From Halomonas halodenitrificans DSM 735 (GTDB lineage Bacteria > Pseudomonadota > Gammaproteobacteria > Pseudomonadales > Halomonadaceae): 32,406 nucleotides of DNA. Both the position numbers and the translations under genes were made by a program. Below the pieces are notes generated by a model, which ran no database searches, had not been told where the DNA came from, and saw only the letters and a list, made by a program, of their open reading frames with translations. The DNA lies in the NCBI RefSeq assembly GCF_000620045.1, contig NZ_KK211060.1, forward strand, positions 1-32,406. Direction: 5' to 3'. How positions within the stretch are numbered: the first letter of the stretch is position 1; each line of letters starts with the position of its first letter. Below are positions 22,907 through 32,406 of this stretch, one piece after another.

Positions 22907-24280
22907 TTAGAAGAAGGTCAGTCCGACCTGGAACAGTCGCTCGACATCACGGATGCGGCGCTTGTCGATCACGAACAGGATGACATGGTCGCCGGACTCC
23001 ACCATCACGTCATCGTGGGCGATCATCACCTGCTTGCCGCGCACGATGGCACCGATGGTGGAGCCCAGTGGCAGGTCGATCTCGCCGATGGTGCGTCCCA
23101 CCACCCGGGATGACTGGGTATCGCCGTGGGCGATGGCCTCGATGGCCTCGGCGGCACCGCGGCGCAGCGAGTGGACGTTGACGATATCACCGCGCCGCAC
23201 ATGGGTCAGCAGGCTGCCGATGGTGGCCTGCTGGGGCGAGATGGCGATATCGATCTCGCCCCCCTGCACCAGGTCGACGTAGGCGGCGTTGTTGATCAGC
23301 GTCAGCACCTTCTTGGCGCCCATGCGCTTGGCCAGCATCGACGACATGATATTGACCTCGTCGTCATTGGTCAGGGCGCAGAAGATATCGCACTCCTCGA
23401 TATTCTCTTCCTCGAGAAGGCGCTTGCTGGTGGCGCTGCCGTGGAGGACGACGGTGCGGTCGAGGCGCTCGGAGAGCACCGTGCAGCGCTCCAGGCCGTG
23501 CTCGATGATCTTCACCTGGTGGCTGTGTTCGAGGTGTTCGGCGAGCCGCTCGCCGATATTGCCGCCGCCGGCGATCATGACGCGACGGAAGTCGCGGTCG
23601 AGGCGGCGCAGCTCACTCATGACCGCGCGAATATCACGTCGGGCGGCGATGAAGAAGACCTCGTCGTCGGCCTCGATCACGGTATCGCCGCGGGGGATGA
23701 TGGGGCGGTTGCGGCGGTAGATCGCCGCGACCCGGGTGTCGACGCTGGGCATATGACGGCGCAGGAAGGCCAGGTCCTGGCCCACCAGGGGGCCGCCGTA
23801 GATGGCCTTCACCGCCACCAGCTGTACCAGGCCACCGGCGAATTCCAGCACCTGCAGGGCGCCGGGATACTCGATCAGGCGGCGGATATGGTCGGTTACC
23901 ACCTGTTCGGGGCTGATCAGCACATCGATGGGTACCGCCTCGTGGGCAAACAGCCCGCGGCGAGTCAGGTAGGCGGTCGCCCGCACCCTGGCGATCTTGG
24001 TCGGCGTGCGAAAGAGGGTGTGGGCGACCTGGCAGGCGATCATGTTGACCTCGTCCTGGCTGGTCACCGCGATCAGCATGTCGGCGTCCTCGCAGCCGGC
24101 CTGGCGCAGCACCATGGGGTAGGAGCCGGGGCCGGTCACGGTGCGAATGTCGAGCCGGGTGTGGAGCTCGCGCAACTTGTTGCCGTCGGTGTCGACGACG
24201 GTGATGTCGTTCTCCTCGCGGGCCAGGTGTTCGGCCAGGGTGCCGCCGACCTGGCCGGCGCCGAGAATGATGATCTTCAT
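22907..24280 (-). CDS. trkA: Trk system potassium uptake regulator TrkA
   Basis: A 457-residue cytosolic NAD(H)/ATP-binding subunit that gates TrkH; E. coli TrkA has 458. It is two repeats of RCK_N plus TrkA_C. The first Rossmann loop is [14 protein letters not shown] at the N-terminus with acid end VVDTDGN, and the second is [17 protein letters not shown] near residue 235. The frame continues 18 codons upstream, but [10 protein letters not shown] is the universal start. In E. coli trkA directly follows rsmB; here a dodecin gene lies between. trkH follows immediately. Confidence 0.96.
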   Translation of the reverse strand: MKIIILGAGQVGGTLAEHLAREENDITVVDTDGNKLRELHTRLDIRTVTGPGSYPMVLRQAGCEDADMLIAVTSQDEVNMIACQVAHTLFRTPTKIARVRATAYLTRRGLFAHEAVPIDVLISPEQVVTDHIRRLIEYPGALQVLEFAGGLVQLVAVKAIYGGPLVGQDLAFLRRHMPSVDTRVAAIYRRNRPIIPRGDTVIEADDEVFFIAARRDIRAVMSELRRLDRDFRRVMIAGGGNIGERLAEHLEHSHQVKIIEHGLERCTVLSERLDRTVVLHGSATSKRLLEEENIEECDIFCALTNDDEVNIMSSMLAKRMGAKKVLTLINNAAYVDLVQGGEIDIAISPQQATIGSLLTHVRRGDIVNVHSLRRGAAEAIEAIAHGDTQSSRVVGRTIGEIDLPLGSTIGAIVRGKQVMIAHDDVMVESGDHVILFVIDKRRIRDVERLFQVGLTFF

Positions 24281-24355
24281 CGCGTGGGGGTTCCGCTGGG
24301 TCGAGGGGCAACACCGGTTGGTGCGCCGCAGCACGTGACGGCTAGCCTAAACCAG

Positions 24356-24381
24356 CCGCCACGGGAAGGATAGGGTGGCGG
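24356..24381 (-). terminator. hairpin between dodecin and trkA
   Basis: CCGCCAC (24356-24362) pairs with GTGGCGG (24375-24381) around a 12-base loop, five bases after the dodecin stop on the minus strand. Downstream bases are CTGGTTTAGG, so the T-run is poor. It may lessen readthrough into trkA or protect the upstream mRNA. Confidence 0.35.
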
Positions 24382-24385
24382 GCCA

Positions 24386-24592
24386 TCAGTCCAGGGTGAA
24401 GCCGACCTTGATGGTGACCTGCCAATGCAGCACCCGGCCATGCTCGATATGGCCGCGGGTATCGAGGACCTCGAACCAGCGCATATCGTGCAGGCTCTTG
24501 CCGGCCTTGGCGATGGCGCTCTCGATGGCATGCTGGATGCCTTCCTCGGAAGAGCCGGTCAGCTCGACATGCTTGTAGACATGGTTGCTCAT
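24386..24592 (-). CDS. dodecin-family flavin-binding protein
   Basis: A 68-residue protein matching dodecins, small proteins that assemble into hollow dodecamers and bind flavins (FMN, riboflavin) or in some cases coenzyme A. The start [19 protein letters not shown], the helix [16 protein letters not shown], the block [16 protein letters not shown] with the flavin-stacking tryptophan, and [10 protein letters not shown] are all typical. GGAGG six bases before the ATG fixes the start; the frame extends 12 codons further. It sits between rsmB and trkA, which are usually adjacent, so it looks like an insertion into a conserved cluster. Confidence 0.93.
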   Translation of the reverse strand: MSNHVYKHVELTGSSEEGIQHAIESAIAKAGKSLHDMRWFEVLDTRGHIEHGRVLHWQVTIKVGFTLD

Positions 24593-24629
24593 GATGCCTC
24601 CAGCGGTAGTTGATGGTTGGCTATTCAAA

Positions 24630-24650
24630 CCGGGACTCTCCCGAGTCCGG
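24630..24650 (-). terminator. weak hairpin after rsmB
   Basis: On the minus strand CCGGACTC and GAGTCCCGG pair with one bulged base and a four-base loop just beyond the rsmB stop, followed by TTTGAAT. It has the form of a weak intrinsic terminator that could partly insulate the dodecin gene from the def-fmt-rsmB transcript. Confidence 0.35.
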
Positions 24651-24652
24651 CC

Positions 24653-26014
24653 CTACTTCTTCCTCAGTCTGGCATAGAAGAAGCCGTCGTGGCTGTCGGG
24701 CTCCGGCAGCAGCTGGCGCCCGGCGCCGGCGGGCCGGCCCCAGGCCACGTCACCGGGTGTGGTCGCTTCGGCATCCGGGGTGCGCTCCAGGAAGGCGGCA
24801 ATCTGCTCGCTGTTCTCCTCGGGCAGTACCGAGCAGGTGGCATAGAGCAGGGTCCCGCCGGGGGTCAGCAGCGCCCAGAGGTTGTCGAGCAGGCGTGCCT
24901 GCAGCGCGGCCAGCGACTCGATATCCGAGGCCCGACGCAGGCGCTTGATATCCGGGTGGCGGCGAATCACGCCGCTTCCCGAACAGGGGGCGTCGAGCAG
25001 GATCGCCTCGAAGGATGTGGCGTCCCACCAGTCCCGGGCGGTGGCGTCACCGTGGGCCAGGCGCGCCTTCAGGCCGAGGCGCTGAAGGGCGTCCTCGACC
25101 CGAGCCAGACGCTCGGCGTCGCTGTCCACGGCGTGCATGTCGACATCGAAGACCTCCAGCAGGTTGCTGGTCTTGCCGCCCGGGGCACAGCAGGCGTCCA
25201 GCACCCGGGTGCCGGGGCGAGGGGCCAGGGCCGGGCCCAGCAGCACCGTAGCGAGCTGAGCGGCCTCGTCCTGAACACTGACGTGGCCGTCCTCGAAGCC
25301 GGGTAGCTCGAAGACATCGCAGGGCGTCTCCAGGGTGATGCCATCCGGGGCGTGGGTGCACAGGCGCCCCTCGAGGCCCGCCGCGGTCAGGCGCTCGAGG
25401 TAGGCCTCGCGGTCGCCGTGGCGGCGATTGACCCGCAGCGTCATGGGGCCGGGGGCGTTGTTGGCCTCGGCCACGGCCTGCCAGTCGTCCGGCCAGGCCC
25501 GGCGCAGTGAGTCGAGCAGCCATTGGGGATGCAGTAGCGCCACCGCCGGGTCGTGGTCCACTTCCGCCTGGAGGGCGTCGGACTCACGCTGCAGGCGACG
25601 CAGGCAGCCGTTGAGGACCCGGGTGGCCCACTCCTTGCCCATGAGGCGAGCGGCGCCGGCGGTCTCGCTCACGGCGGCGTGAGCGGGGACTCGCAGGTAG
25701 AGCAGCTGGTAGATGCCCAGCAGCAACAGCGCCTGGATATCGGCGTCACGGGCCTTGAAGGACTTGTTCAGCAGCCTGCCGGTCAGTGCCTCGAGGCGTG
25801 GCAGGGTGCGGCATACGCCATAGCACAGCGCCTTGAACAGGGCCCGGTCGCGGGCCACGACCTGGTGCTCATCGAGGCCGGCGAGGGAACCCTTGCCGGT
25901 GATAACCGGCACCAGGGCGCGGGCGGCGGCGGCGCGCACCGCCAGGCCGCCATCGTTCTCCAGCCCGCGGGGGGGGGAGCGGCGGGATTTGCCGGTTGAG
26001 GACGGCTGGCTCAT
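24653..26014 (-). CDS. rsmB: 16S rRNA m5C967 methyltransferase
   Basis: A 453-residue SAM-dependent enzyme that methylates C967 of 16S rRNA. An N-terminal NusB-like RNA-binding domain covers about residues 20-160. The SAM site is DACCAPGGKTSNLLEVFD, and the two catalytic cysteines stand in DAPCSGSGVIRRHPDIK and ATCSVLPEEN. The start codon overlaps the fmt stop (ATGA), giving coupled translation. def-fmt-rsmB is the conserved gammaproteobacterial order. The N-terminal tail (SRRSPPRGLENDG) is somewhat longer than in E. coli. Confidence 0.95.
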   Translation of the reverse strand: MSQPSSTGKSRRSPPRGLENDGGLAVRAAAARALVPVITGKGSLAGLDEHQVVARDRALFKALCYGVCRTLPRLEALTGRLLNKSFKARDADIQALLLLGIYQLLYLRVPAHAAVSETAGAARLMGKEWATRVLNGCLRRLQRESDALQAEVDHDPAVALLHPQWLLDSLRRAWPDDWQAVAEANNAPGPMTLRVNRRHGDREAYLERLTAAGLEGRLCTHAPDGITLETPCDVFELPGFEDGHVSVQDEAAQLATVLLGPALAPRPGTRVLDACCAPGGKTSNLLEVFDVDMHAVDSDAERLARVEDALQRLGLKARLAHGDATARDWWDATSFEAILLDAPCSGSGVIRRHPDIKRLRRASDIESLAALQARLLDNLWALLTPGGTLLYATCSVLPEENSEQIAAFLERTPDAEATTPGDVAWGRPAGAGRQLLPEPDSHDGFFYARLRKK

Positions 26015-27000
26015 GACGAGGACTCCTCGTGGTGGTGGCCCAGGCGCAGGCCGGGGGGGAAGCGGTCGGCTCGGGCGCGCAGCAGGTCCTTGACAGGCAG
26101 CGCCTTGCCGCCGGGTAGCTGGGCGCGGGTCACTCGTAGCACCTGGTCGCCGGCGGGGCCACAGGCGATGCGCAGCGCGTCGTCATCAGGTGCGAGCAGG
26201 GTGCCGGGCGCGGCGGGAGGCTCGTTATCGGCGAGATCACTCGCCTCGGCCAGCAGCAGGCGCAGGCGGTCGGCGTCGAAGGCACACCAGGCCACCGGCC
26301 AGGGGTTGAAGGCGAGGACCCGGGCGGCGAGCGCCGTCGCCGGCTGGCCAAAGTCCAGTTCGGCCTCGGCCTTGGAGAGCTTGGCGGCGTAGGTCACGCC
26401 GGCCTCGGGCTGAGGGGTGGCGGTCAGGCTGCCCGTCGCCAGGGCATCCAGTGCCTCGACGATCGCCTCGCCGCCGAGCGCCGCCAACCGGTCGTGGAGA
26501 TCGCCGCCGGTGGTGGCGGAGGTAATGGGCGCGGGCCGGGTCAGCAGCATGTCGCCGGTATCCAGCCCGGCATCCATCTGCATGATGGTAACGCCGCTTT
26601 CGGTATCGCCGGCCTCGATGGCGCGCTGGATGGGCGCGGCACCCCGCCAGCGGGGCAGCAGCGAGGCGTGGATGTTGAGACAGCCGAGTCGCGGTATATC
26701 GAGCACCGCCTGCGGCAGAATCAGGCCATAGGCCACCACTACCATGATATCGACGTCGAGGGCCGCCAGCTCGGCCTGGTTCTCGACGGGCTTGAGGCTC
26801 TCGGGCTGGTAAACCGGCAGCCCATGCTCGAGGGCGCGCTGCTTGACGGGGCTCGGCGTCAGCTTGCGGCCGCGCCCGGCGGGGCGATCGGGCTGGGTAT
26901 AGACGGCGACGATGCGGTGGTCGCTGGCCAGCAGCGCCGCAAGGCTTTCGGCGGCGAAGTCGGGGGTGCCGGCGAAGAGAATATTGAGGGGTCGGGACAT
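26011..27000 (-). CDS. fmt: methionyl-tRNA formyltransferase
   Basis: A 329-residue enzyme that formylates initiator Met-tRNA using 10-formyl-tetrahydrofolate. The N-terminal Rossmann domain starts LNILFAGTPDFAAESLAALL. The folate and catalytic block NIHASLLPRWRGAAPIQRAI has the N-H pair, and MQMDAGLDTGDML holds the catalytic aspartate. A C-terminal OB-type tRNA-binding domain begins near residue 205. E. coli Fmt is 315 residues. It follows def by 110 bases, a gap holding a strong hairpin, and overlaps rsmB by four bases. Confidence 0.96.
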   Translation of the reverse strand: MSRPLNILFAGTPDFAAESLAALLASDHRIVAVYTQPDRPAGRGRKLTPSPVKQRALEHGLPVYQPESLKPVENQAELAALDVDIMVVVAYGLILPQAVLDIPRLGCLNIHASLLPRWRGAAPIQRAIEAGDTESGVTIMQMDAGLDTGDMLLTRPAPITSATTGGDLHDRLAALGGEAIVEALDALATGSLTATPQPEAGVTYAAKLSKAEAELDFGQPATALAARVLAFNPWPVAWCAFDADRLRLLLAEASDLADNEPPAAPGTLLAPDDDALRIACGPAGDQVLRVTRAQLPGGKALPVKDLLRARADRFPPGLRLGHHHEESSS

Positions 27001-27059
27001 TGAGGCTGCCTGGCCGGAAGTGGATATCTCCCCATGATAACGGAGCTTGCCCTGAACGA

Positions 27060-27090
27060 CGAAGGCCGACGCTTGCGGCGTCGGCCTTCG
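27060..27090 (-). terminator. long hairpin between def and fmt
   Basis: CGAAGGCCGACGC (27060-27072) pairs perfectly over 13 bases with GCGTCGGCCTTCG (27078-27090), with a five-base loop. It lies inside the def-fmt gap on a transcript normally treated as one operon. No T-run follows on either strand. It may be a partial terminator, RNA-processing site or attenuator that lowers fmt-rsmB relative to def. Confidence 0.5.
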
Positions 27091-27110
27091 GGGGAGTCGT
27101 AGGCGCGGGT

Positions 27111-27623
27111 TCAGGCGTCCTGAAGCATCTTGTGGCGCTTCTGCATCTTCTTGAGTACCCGGTCACGCTTGAGCGATGAGAGGTAGTCGACGAACAGGAT
27201 ACCCTCGAGGTGATCGTGCTCGTGCTGGATGCAGTGGGCCAGCAGGCCGTCGGCCTCCAGCTCGTAGGGTTGGCCGTCGCGGTCCAGGGCCTTGAGGTGG
27301 ACGCGCAGGGCCCGGGGCACGTCGGCATAGTACTCGGGGATCGACAGACAGCCTTCCTGCAGCGGCTCGCGTTCGTCGCCGATCGGCGTGAACTCGGGGT
27401 TGATCAGCACCAGGGGGCTGCTGCGCTCGTCGCTGACGTCCATGACGATCACGCGACGATGTACGTCCACCTGGGTAGCGGCCAGGCCGATGCCCCGAGC
27501 GTCGTACATGGTCTCCAGCATATCGTCGACCAGCTGGCGCACCTCGTCGTCGACCGTTTCCACCGGCACCGCCTTGGTACGCAGGCGCTCGTCGGGAAAT
27601 TCGAGGATAGGTAATTTGGCCAT
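27111..27623 (-). CDS. def: peptide deformylase
   Basis: A 170-residue iron or zinc enzyme removing the formyl group from new proteins. All three family motifs are present: GIGLAATQ (44-51), EGCLS (90-94, with metal ligand C92) and QHEHDHLEG (133-141, with the HExxH-type metal histidines H134 and H138 around catalytic E135). E. coli Def is 169 residues. The C-terminal [18 protein letters not shown] helix is typical. It is the first gene of the def-fmt-rsmB group and diverges from the secreted-protein gene that leads the dprA group, as in Pseudomonas. Confidence 0.97.
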   Translation of the reverse strand: MAKLPILEFPDERLRTKAVPVETVDDEVRQLVDDMLETMYDARGIGLAATQVDVHRRVIVMDVSDERSSPLVLINPEFTPIGDEREPLQEGCLSIPEYYADVPRALRVHLKALDRDGQPYELEADGLLAHCIQHEHDHLEGILFVDYLSSLKRDRVLKKMQKRHKMLQDA

Positions 27624-27645
27624 GGCGTTGGATTCACCGTTATGC

Positions 27646-27664
27646 TGTCATTTACACAATGACA
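27646..27664. promoter_or_regulatory. inverted repeat in the def divergent promoter region
   Basis: TGTCATT (27646-27652) and AATGACA (27658-27664) form a perfect seven-base inverted repeat separated by TACAC. It is 23 bases upstream of def within a 164-base divergent gap and in an AT-rich patch. It has the form of a dimeric regulator's operator, but I cannot name the regulator. Confidence 0.4.
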
Positions 27665-27707
27665 CTATTCTAGGTGTGATGCGCACGACAGCGCTAGGGC
27701 CTGCGTC

Positions 27708-27736
27708 GCAACACGTCGATAACATCAGACTATAAC
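27708..27736 (+). promoter_or_regulatory. possible promoter of the dprA-tsaC-hemF group
   Basis: TATAAC (27731-27736) is a good -10 about 50 bases before the first gene of the plus-strand group. The hexamer 17 bases earlier (GCAACA, 27708-27713) matches only half of the -35 consensus. The call rests mainly on the -10 and its position. Confidence 0.35.
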
Positions 27737-27787
27737 ATGCCGGCGGCGTTCCATGGCATCGGCGCGATGACGCGCGGGAGGGCGGGG

Positions 27788-28648
27788 ATGAGGCAGCGAA
27801 GTGGCGGCAGGGGGCGACGCTTCGGCTCGGGCCTGGTGCTGGCGCTGGCCATGGTTCTGGCCACGGACGCCCAGTCCCGGGGGGTGATCAAGCCTTCGCC
27901 GGAGATGCGCACCATCCCGCATCGTGAGGCGGTCGCGCCGATCCCTCTTGAGAATATACGGCATTTCCTGCGCGTGCACCGAGTCGTCGACGATCCTGAG
28001 GCCCTCGAGGGTCTGGCCTACGTGGTAGGGGGCGATGATCGTCGGCTGATGAGCAGCATGGGGGATCGCCTCTATGCCCGGGGTAATGTGCCAGGGAACG
28101 GGCGCGTAGGCTTCTATCGTGAGGGTGAGCGCTTCCTCGATCCGACCAGTGGCGAGCCGCTTGGCCTCGAGCTGAAGAGCGTCGGCCAGGCGCGCCGCGA
28201 GAGTCGGAGGGGCGAGATGACGGTGCTGGAAGTAATCTCTTCGAGCCAGGAGGTGCGCAGTGGCGATATTGTGCTGCCACTGGAAAATACGGGGCTGGTC
28301 ACGGAGTTTGTCCCGCGCGCTCCCGAGCGAGAGATCGAGGGTACTATCCTGGCGGTGCCCGGAGGCATGCAGTTTATCGGTCGGCTCCAGGCAGTGGCAT
28401 TGGATCGCGGCCGTCGTGACGGCCTGGAGGCAGGCCATGTGCTGATGGTCGAGCAGCGTGGCGAGCGGGTCAAGGACCCGCGCACCGGTGAGCCACTGCG
28501 CCTGCCGGACGAAGACGCCGGTCTGATAATGGTTGTCAAACCCTATCGGAAGATGAGCTATGGCCTGGTGATGGAGGCCAGCCGCTCCCTGTCGGTGGGA
28601 GATCGTATCCGCAATCCACGGCGCGCGCTCGGCGCCGCCCGGCGCTGA
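27788..28648 (+). CDS. secreted protein like the C-terminal part of def-linked LysM proteins
   Basis: A 286-residue protein with a signal peptide (arginine-rich start, then GSGLVLALAMVLATDAQS). The mature part, from VAPIPLENIRHFLRVHRVVD through YVVGGDDRRLMSSMGDRLYARG to GFYREGERFLDPTSGEPLGLEL, resembles the region after the LysM domain in the proteins encoded beside def and dprA in Pseudomonas and relatives. The LysM domain itself (expected near VKxGDTLWDI) is absent; the signal peptide leads almost straight into the C-terminal region. GGAGG five bases before ATG 27788 fixes the start over ATGs at 27737 and 27767. dprA begins eight bases after the stop. Function is unknown, probably envelope-related. 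Confidence 0.75.
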   Translation: MRQRSGGRGRRFGSGLVLALAMVLATDAQSRGVIKPSPEMRTIPHREAVAPIPLENIRHFLRVHRVVDDPEALEGLAYVVGGDDRRLMSSMGDRLYARGNVPGNGRVGFYREGERFLDPTSGEPLGLELKSVGQARRESRRGEMTVLEVISSSQEVRSGDIVLPLENTGLVTEFVPRAPEREIEGTILAVPGGMQFIGRLQAVALDRGRRDGLEAGHVLMVEQRGERVKDPRTGEPLRLPDEDAGLIMVVKPYRKMSYGLVMEASRSLSVGDRIRNPRRALGAARR

Positions 28649-28656
28649 GGCCTGAC

Positions 28657-29760
28657 ATGTCGTCGCCGGCCTTGGGAGTTCGGGAGTGGTTGGCCCTGAC
28701 GAGCCTGCCCGGGCTCGGGGCGAGCCGGTTGGCCGAGCTGATTGCTCGGCGGCCGGCCTGGCCCGATGGCTGGTTGGCCGTGTTGCCGAGAGAAGCCGCC
28801 ACGGCGCTGCGGCTGTGGCTCGACCACCCCGCCCGCAGCCCACTCGCCGCCAGCGTGGATGCCGCCCTGGCCTGGGCCGCGGCCTCCGCCGACCATCACC
28901 TGCTCCATGCGGGGCACCCCGCCTGGCCCGACCTGCTGTCCGAGATCGCCGACCCACCACCGCTGCTATGGGGCTGGGGTGATATCGCCAGCCTGGCGCC
29001 TCCCAGGCTGGCCATGGTGGGGTCACGACGCGCGACCCGTGAGGGACTGACCAATGCCGGCGCCTTTGCCCGGGAGCTGGCCACCCGGGGCTGGTGCGTG
29101 GTCAGCGGCATGGCGCTGGGGATCGATGCCGCCGCCCAGCAGGCCGCCCTGGACGCCGGGGGCGTCAGCGTGGCGGTACTCGGCTGCGGCATCGACGTCG
29201 TCTATCCGCCGCGCCACCACCGCCTGCATGAGCGGCTGCGGGAGCAGCCGGGCGGGTTGCTGCTCTCGGAGCATCCGCCCGGCACCCCGGCCCGTGCCGG
29301 CTTCTTCCCCCGCCGCAATCGCATCGTCACCGGGCTCTCCTGGGGCGTGCTGGTAGTAGAGGCCGCCGAGCAGAGCGGCTCGCTGGTCAGCGCCCGGTTG
29401 GCCGGGGAGCAGGGCCGCGAGGTGTTCGCCCTGCCCGGTTCGCTGCATAACCCCCAGGTCCGAGGCTGTCTGCGGCTGATCCGCCAGGGGGCGGTGCTGG
29501 TGCGCGAGGTCGATGACATCCTCTCCGAGCTGACCCAGTGGCAGGCCCCGACGATGCCCGTGGCGTCGCGTATCGAGGCCGATGACGGGGATGGCGACCC
29601 GCTATTGCGCTGGCTGAGTGGCAGCCCGACGCCGGCCGATGTGCTGGTGGGGCTGACCGGACTGGACATCGCCGAATGCCAGCGGCGCCTGCTGATGCTT
29701 GAGCTGGAGGGGCAGGCCGCGCGGGTGGCCGGCGGCTGGGTGCGACTCTCGACGCCGTGA
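28657..29760 (+). CDS. dprA: DNA-processing protein DprA (Smf)
   Basis: A 367-residue protein that protects incoming single-stranded DNA and loads RecA during transformation. An N-terminal helical SAM-like region (LTSLPGLGASRLAELI) precedes the Rossmann core, with MVGSRRATREGL, VSGMALGIDAAAQQAAL, VAVLGCGIDVVYPPRH and FFPRRNRIVTGLSWGVLVVEA. A winged-helix domain ends the protein (TPADVLVGLTGLDIAECQRRL). The gene follows the secreted-protein gene by eight bases and tsaC follows 44 bases later, matching the E. coli dprA-tsaC-aroE neighbourhood, although topA-like smg and yrdD genes are missing here. Confidence 0.95.
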   Translation: MSSPALGVREWLALTSLPGLGASRLAELIARRPAWPDGWLAVLPREAATALRLWLDHPARSPLAASVDAALAWAAASADHHLLHAGHPAWPDLLSEIADPPPLLWGWGDIASLAPPRLAMVGSRRATREGLTNAGAFARELATRGWCVVSGMALGIDAAAQQAALDAGGVSVAVLGCGIDVVYPPRHHRLHERLREQPGGLLLSEHPPGTPARAGFFPRRNRIVTGLSWGVLVVEAAEQSGSLVSARLAGEQGREVFALPGSLHNPQVRGCLRLIRQGAVLVREVDDILSELTQWQAPTMPVASRIEADDGDGDPLLRWLSGSPTPADVLVGLTGLDIAECQRRLLMLELEGQAARVAGGWVRLSTP

Positions 29761-29804
29761 TAGAATTTCCCGCCATTCGCGTTCCGGCCGAGCGAGGAGA
29801 GCCC

Positions 29805-32149
<2,345 letters not shown>

Positions 32150-32169
32150 CGGACCCCTTGGCCCCCTCG

Positions 32170-32201
32170 GGGTCAGACCCCAGAGGTGTGGGGTCTGACC
32201 C
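32170..32201. repeat. REP-like palindrome after aroE
   Basis: GGGTCAGACCCC (32170-32181) pairs perfectly over 12 bases with GGGGTCTGACCC (32190-32201) around AGAGGTGT. The arm motif GGGTCAGACCCC is common in extragenic palindromes mobilised by RAYT transposases, and each arm is itself nearly palindromic. It starts 20 bases beyond the aroE stop and may also act as its terminator. Only one copy is visible here. Confidence 0.65.
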
Positions 32202-32406
32202 TGAAGCCTCCCCACGAATCATACGGTAACGCCCAATTTCGCCTCTTGTCGCATCAACCGGAAGAGTCGGTCCATTCGGCCCGCTGGATGGCGGGCCAGA
32301 ATCGCTTCACAGCCGAGCCGCCACAGTGAGAGGCCTCGCCGTGAGCGGCGGGTGTTGCTCTGATAAGCCGACGCCTTTCCCGCGTGCTCAAGGGAAAGAC
32401 CATGGA
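32202..32406. other. structured non-coding tail at the window edge
   Basis: No gene is complete here. Three further hairpins can be read: GGCCCGC/GCGGGCC (32278-32284 with 32291-32297), CGCCG/CGGCG (32337-32341 with 32346-32350) and CTTTCCC/GGGAAAG (32375-32381 with 32392-32398). An ATG at 32402, preceded by AAGGGAAAG, may open a gene that lies outside the window. The density of hairpins next to a REP-like palindrome would fit the edge of a mobile element or the 5' leader of an mRNA, but neither can be proven. Confidence 0.35.

Noticed and set aside
23126..24373. A 415-codon plus-strand ORF opposite trkA
   Set aside because: Antisense shadow of trkA with low-complexity composition and no plausible start signal.
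27788..28648. Calling the gene a LysM peptidoglycan-binding protein
   Set aside because: No LysM motif can be found after the signal peptide, so only similarity to the C-terminal part of that group is claimed.

Overview
The window looks like a core chromosomal segment of a GC-rich gammaproteobacterium, most likely a Halomonas-type halophile (Halomonadaceae). This rests on the end of an rrn operon of gammaproteobacterial type, GC-rich codon use, gene neighbourhoods shared with Pseudomonas and Escherichia (lptFG divergent from pepA; holC-valS; def-fmt-rsmB-trkA; dprA-tsaC-aroE), and a trkA-trkH potassium uptake pair. The genus is inferred from content, not from a database match.

Layout. 1-452: the 3' end of 23S rRNA, a complete 5S rRNA, a strong terminator, then a second terminator preceded by a scrap of 5S 3' end. 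472-2491: a LysR regulator divergent from an EamA/DMT exporter that has a 32-residue ORF in front of it. 2584-8977 (minus strand): pepA, ilvE, holC and valS, with ilvE and a REP-like structured element sitting inside the usual pepA-holC-valS order. 9114-11749 (plus): lptF, lptG and an RDD membrane protein. 11848-12674 (plus): bfd and bfr for iron storage and release, behind a Fur-like site. 12773-15947 (minus): DUF1653, tcdA, truC and a long cation diffusion facilitator; the last three are tightly packed. 16124-20040 (plus): aceK, a SpoIIAA-like protein, a zinc-less sirtuin and a DTW-domain tRNA modification enzyme. 20041-27623 (minus): traB-like, trkH, trkA, dodecin, rsmB, fmt and def. 27788-32149 (plus): a secreted protein resembling LysM-family proteins but without LysM, then dprA, tsaC and one uninterrupted reading frame holding hemF followed by aroE. 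32150-32406: a REP-like palindrome and other hairpins leading to an ATG at the window edge.

Functional themes are translation and tRNA maturation (rRNA, valS, def, fmt, rsmB, truC, tcdA, TapT-like, tsaC), LPS export (lptFG), iron handling (bfd/bfr), potassium uptake (trkAH), branched-chain amino acid metabolism, the glyoxylate/TCA switch (aceK), haem synthesis and the shikimate pathway. No prophage, CRISPR array or complete insertion sequence was seen. The most unusual feature is that hemF has no stop codon before aroE, so the DNA encodes a 584-residue HemF-AroE fusion, while a good internal ribosome binding site could also give free AroE. Smaller oddities are the eamA leader ORF, the LysM-less protein, the zinc-less sirtuin and several repeats or hairpins in intergenic spaces. 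I found no wholly new multi-gene system.
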